Assembly (NCBI GenBank): GCA_034766995.1
Contig: CM068313.1
Span: forward strand, 22,985,512 to 23,049,511
DNA from: Acanthacorydalis orientalis
Lineage: Eukaryota > Arthropoda > Insecta > Megaloptera > Corydalidae
DNA length: 64,000 bases
Direction: 5' to 3'
The position numbers and the translations under genes are program-made. Positions 61,081 to 64,000 of the stretch are shown piece by piece (the first letter of the stretch is position 1; every line of letters begins with the position of its first letter). The notes below the pieces were generated by a model, which had not been told where the DNA came from, made no database searches, and was given only the letters and a program-made list of their open reading frames with translations.

Positions 61081-63564
61081 ATGAAATGTGTTTGTCTGAG
61101 ACCGTAGGTTGTTGAACAAAACAATTTAGCAATTATTTAGTTAATTTTGCTTCAATTGCTTTAGTAACCATGTCATTACGGGTATTTATTTCAAAATCGA
61201 TACTACTGAAAATATCGGCAAGAGTTTTGAAAATTATTACCCGTTCAATTATTTTATTATTTCCTGTCAACAGCAATTGCTTTTTAAATAATCGAATGAA
61301 TCGTAAATATTTCCCTTCGCAATCGACTTTTGATATATTTACATAATAAAATGACGGAAATACATTCGGTAAATCCCATAGTATAATTTTTTTTCATCTG
61401 AAATTTAATTATTTCATAAATTTAACACTTTTTCGAACTATATACTTTATTGAACATTATAAAAATAATTAATAAGTTAGAATTAGTCTTAGGTATAAAA
61501 AATAACACATATTATGTGTTACTTATTTTATTACGTTTAATCTTTTTAAATAAACAGGTTATTTTTTTTCGAAAAATATCTGAAAATGAAGTGTAACTCA
61601 AAAAGAGCAGTTTTATTATTAGTTTTTCATAAAATAATGATATTTTTCGTAAATCAAATCTAAAATATCTGTTGACAATTTACTATTTATTTTTAACATA
61701 AAACAATGAATAGCAGAATAAGGTAAATAGAAACTGACTTTTAAATGCATTAGATAGATATTGTATTAACATAATCTGTATTAATATATTATAAAATTTA
61801 TTGTTACCTTATTTATTATAAAAATAATTTAAAAAAAATATTTTTTAATAATAGACACATTTTAATGACAAGTTAAATACTAACAACTCTTTTAAAAAAG
61901 AGTGATATTTTATTAAACATTGTGAATCATCGATTGTATTTTCTTCGATAGTCGATATCCATTATACACTTTTAATTAAAATAAAATTAGTATGTTTAAA
62001 AATATATTATATGGTCATGCAATATTTAATATTTCACATTAAATTTCTTTTAATATCCTGATAATAATATAATAATAATAATAATATCCTAAAATTGAAT
62101 GTAATTTTCTTTCTTAATTTAATGTATTAATATTTTGAAAGAAAATATATTTTATTTATAATAGTAGTTTCATGACTTGAAGACTATGAATATTTATCGT
62201 AGAAAAGGTTTAAAACATAAGATTAATATTTTTTTCAAATATTTATTATTAAAAACTTCAAGTTTTAATCTTTAAAAGTACCATATTAAACATATGCTGT
62301 ACTATTTTAAAATAATTTCTCATATTTTATAATTGAATACTTCAAATCAGTTGAGATGTCAGGGGTTTGCAAATATAAATATAATTCAATTATTACCTAA
62401 ATTAAAATTCTTATTAAAGTATAGTTTTTGAAAGGAAATACCTTTTACATATATCACGTAGTGTCTATGTGTATAAGAGTATCTAAACGTAAGGAAATAT
62501 TTGTGCATTTCTCACTTTCAGAATAAAAACGTTTTAATAAGATAGCTATTTCTATGAGAACGCTTTTTTTGATGATATTATAATAGAATACATTAATAAT
62601 TGAAGAAAAAAATTCGCCAAATAAAAATAATTCGAACGATGCTCTATAAACTATTACAGTTTAAAATATAAACATAGGTTGCTTTTTACCATTATGATTT
62701 ATTTTTATAATTTTTTATATATAATCAATCAGAAATAAATTATATATAATTCAAGGATTTATTTATTAATTGAAGATTAAACAACGTCGTAAAATTTAGT
62801 CATATAATAAATATTAATTGTTATTTCTATAAGATATATAATAATTTAAATTTAAAATTCTAATAAAGTTTTAATTTTTATGGAACTTATTGATTTTTAT
62901 TATAGATTGTTATGATTGTCAATATTATGAAAAAGTTAACTTCTACTTAAATAGCAGTTTAAAATTTTACATATTCAAGCAAAAAATATACGAGAAAGTG
63001 TCTTGATTTAATAATAAATTAAAACTTAATTGCTTGAAGTATATTTACTTTTAAACAAATATATTTAAGCAAAAGTACTTTCAGAATATTGTTCACTTAT
63101 TAAAAATATAGACATTTCGAGAGGAATGTTATTATTATACTCTGATGACTGCGCCAAATTTAAGGTTAAACTCAAATATTTGCATGTGTGTAAGGGTTAT
63201 AATAAATTTCCAAACAAGCAGTACTATACTGTTTGAATAATAATTCTTTTATTAATCAAATAAAACTGGGCAAAAAGGTTATGTTTTAGCTGTTTTCTTG
63301 TTTAAAAAAAGTAAATATACTTTTTTATTTTATTTTAATCGGGCAATGACTATTCATTAATTTTTAAATATGTAGGTATTGTACATATTTTTTGATAAAT
63401 TTAATAAAATTAGCAGAGTAATAATAAATAAGTAATGATCCATACATTATTATTAAACTAATTTCTAATTCCTTGAAGTGTACATTATAAAAAGATTAAC
63501 ATCAAACAATACAAATATGATACTATAAATGATTACAGTATCATAAATATCTATCTCTCTCTCG

Positions 63565-63627
<63 letters not shown>

Positions 63628-64000
63628 TTAGTCATATGTGCTTACATAACAGTAAAATTATGTATATAGACTGGTACTACATAATAAATTAGTATAAACA
63701 TCTTTCTTGTACTAATACTTTGTTCACGACCATTCATATTTCAATCCTTTTATGTATGAAATGGAATATAAGGGATAGATAGTATATTAGTATGATACTG
63801 CAAACATGATCGAAATGTTCGATCAAAAGAACATCAAAATAGCTTTCTATAGCAAGAAAACATGTTTGTTATATTCATGGGTTAGTATGCGTACACACAT
63901 CAACAATATTAATAATGTAAATTACTTACTAATATTGAAATTTGGTAATACAATCGATCACTTTAATATTATTTATTCTTATTGTATATGTATATATATA
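61081..64000. other. AT-rich desert to the window end
   Basis: Only a TA array at 63570-63622 (preceded by CTATCTCTCTCTCG) and one starting at about 63990 are recognised. 61090-61330 is mildly balanced. Confidence 0.65.
63570..63622. repeat. (TA)n array
   Basis: Uninterrupted TA tract after a CT-rich run. Confidence 0.96.

Noticed and set aside
1..64000. CRISPR arrays, tRNA, rRNA and bacterial operon features
   Set aside because: No spaced direct repeats with unique spacers, no cloverleaf with a GTTCGA arm and no rRNA core sequence were found; the composition and transposons are those of an insect nucleus.

Overview
The window looks like extremely AT-rich insect nuclear DNA. Four mariner remnants, a MADE1-like MITE, a hAT MITE, non-LTR retrotransposon debris and about 65 long (TA)n arrays support this. 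A hymenopteran such as a bee or ant would fit, but the sequence does not fix the order. I find no intact protein-coding gene, tRNA, rRNA or CRISPR array. The window reads as intergenic or intronic DNA. Most of the longer open frames are either translations of (TA)n arrays (runs of Ile-Tyr) or pieces of dead transposases.

Layout. 1-150 is the cut-off end of a MITE whose second copy lies at 39532-39740 in the opposite orientation. 2.9-3.2 kb is a GC-elevated island with overlapping open frames. 4.2-4.7 kb is a patchwork of (TA)n arrays with duplicated flanks and one copy of an interspersed repeat; another copy lies at 25.5 kb and a doubtful third at 32.3 kb. Mariner remnants lie at 16.1-17.3 kb (minus, mellifera-like), 22.4-23.0 kb (plus, cecropia/Hsmar1-like, DNA-binding part only), 35.5-36.3 kb (plus, irritans-like, catalytic part only) and 53.1-53.6 kb (plus, subfamily unassigned). 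A 5'-truncated non-LTR retrotransposon with a TAAA-type tail is at 29.95-30.55 kb, and a possible reverse transcriptase fragment is at 56.7-56.9 kb. At 45.6 kb there is an 80-bp palindromic MITE of the MADE1 type, and 200 bp further on a 392-bp hAT-type MITE with a near-perfect 8-bp target duplication.

Between these lie AT deserts studded with (TA)n arrays, often joined to (CA)n, (GT)n or (GA)n. There are also roughly twenty islands of 150-600 bp with more balanced composition (for example 7.1-7.4, 19.5-19.9, 27.5-27.9, 29.3-29.7, 31.1-31.5, 37.0-37.5, 44.2-44.6 and 60.5-61.1 kb). These have no recognisable coding content and are the best candidates for conserved regulatory elements or unannotated exons.

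No genes work together here in any pathway sense. The biology visible is transposon decay: transposase relics and the small non-autonomous elements they could once have moved, with several of the insertions sitting inside (TA)n arrays that offer TA target sites. I did not find a convincing new biological system. The most distinctive items are the 80-bp MADE1-like element, the paired MITEs, the interspersed repeat that abuts (TA)n in both clear copies, and the fixed polarity of the compound microsatellites.
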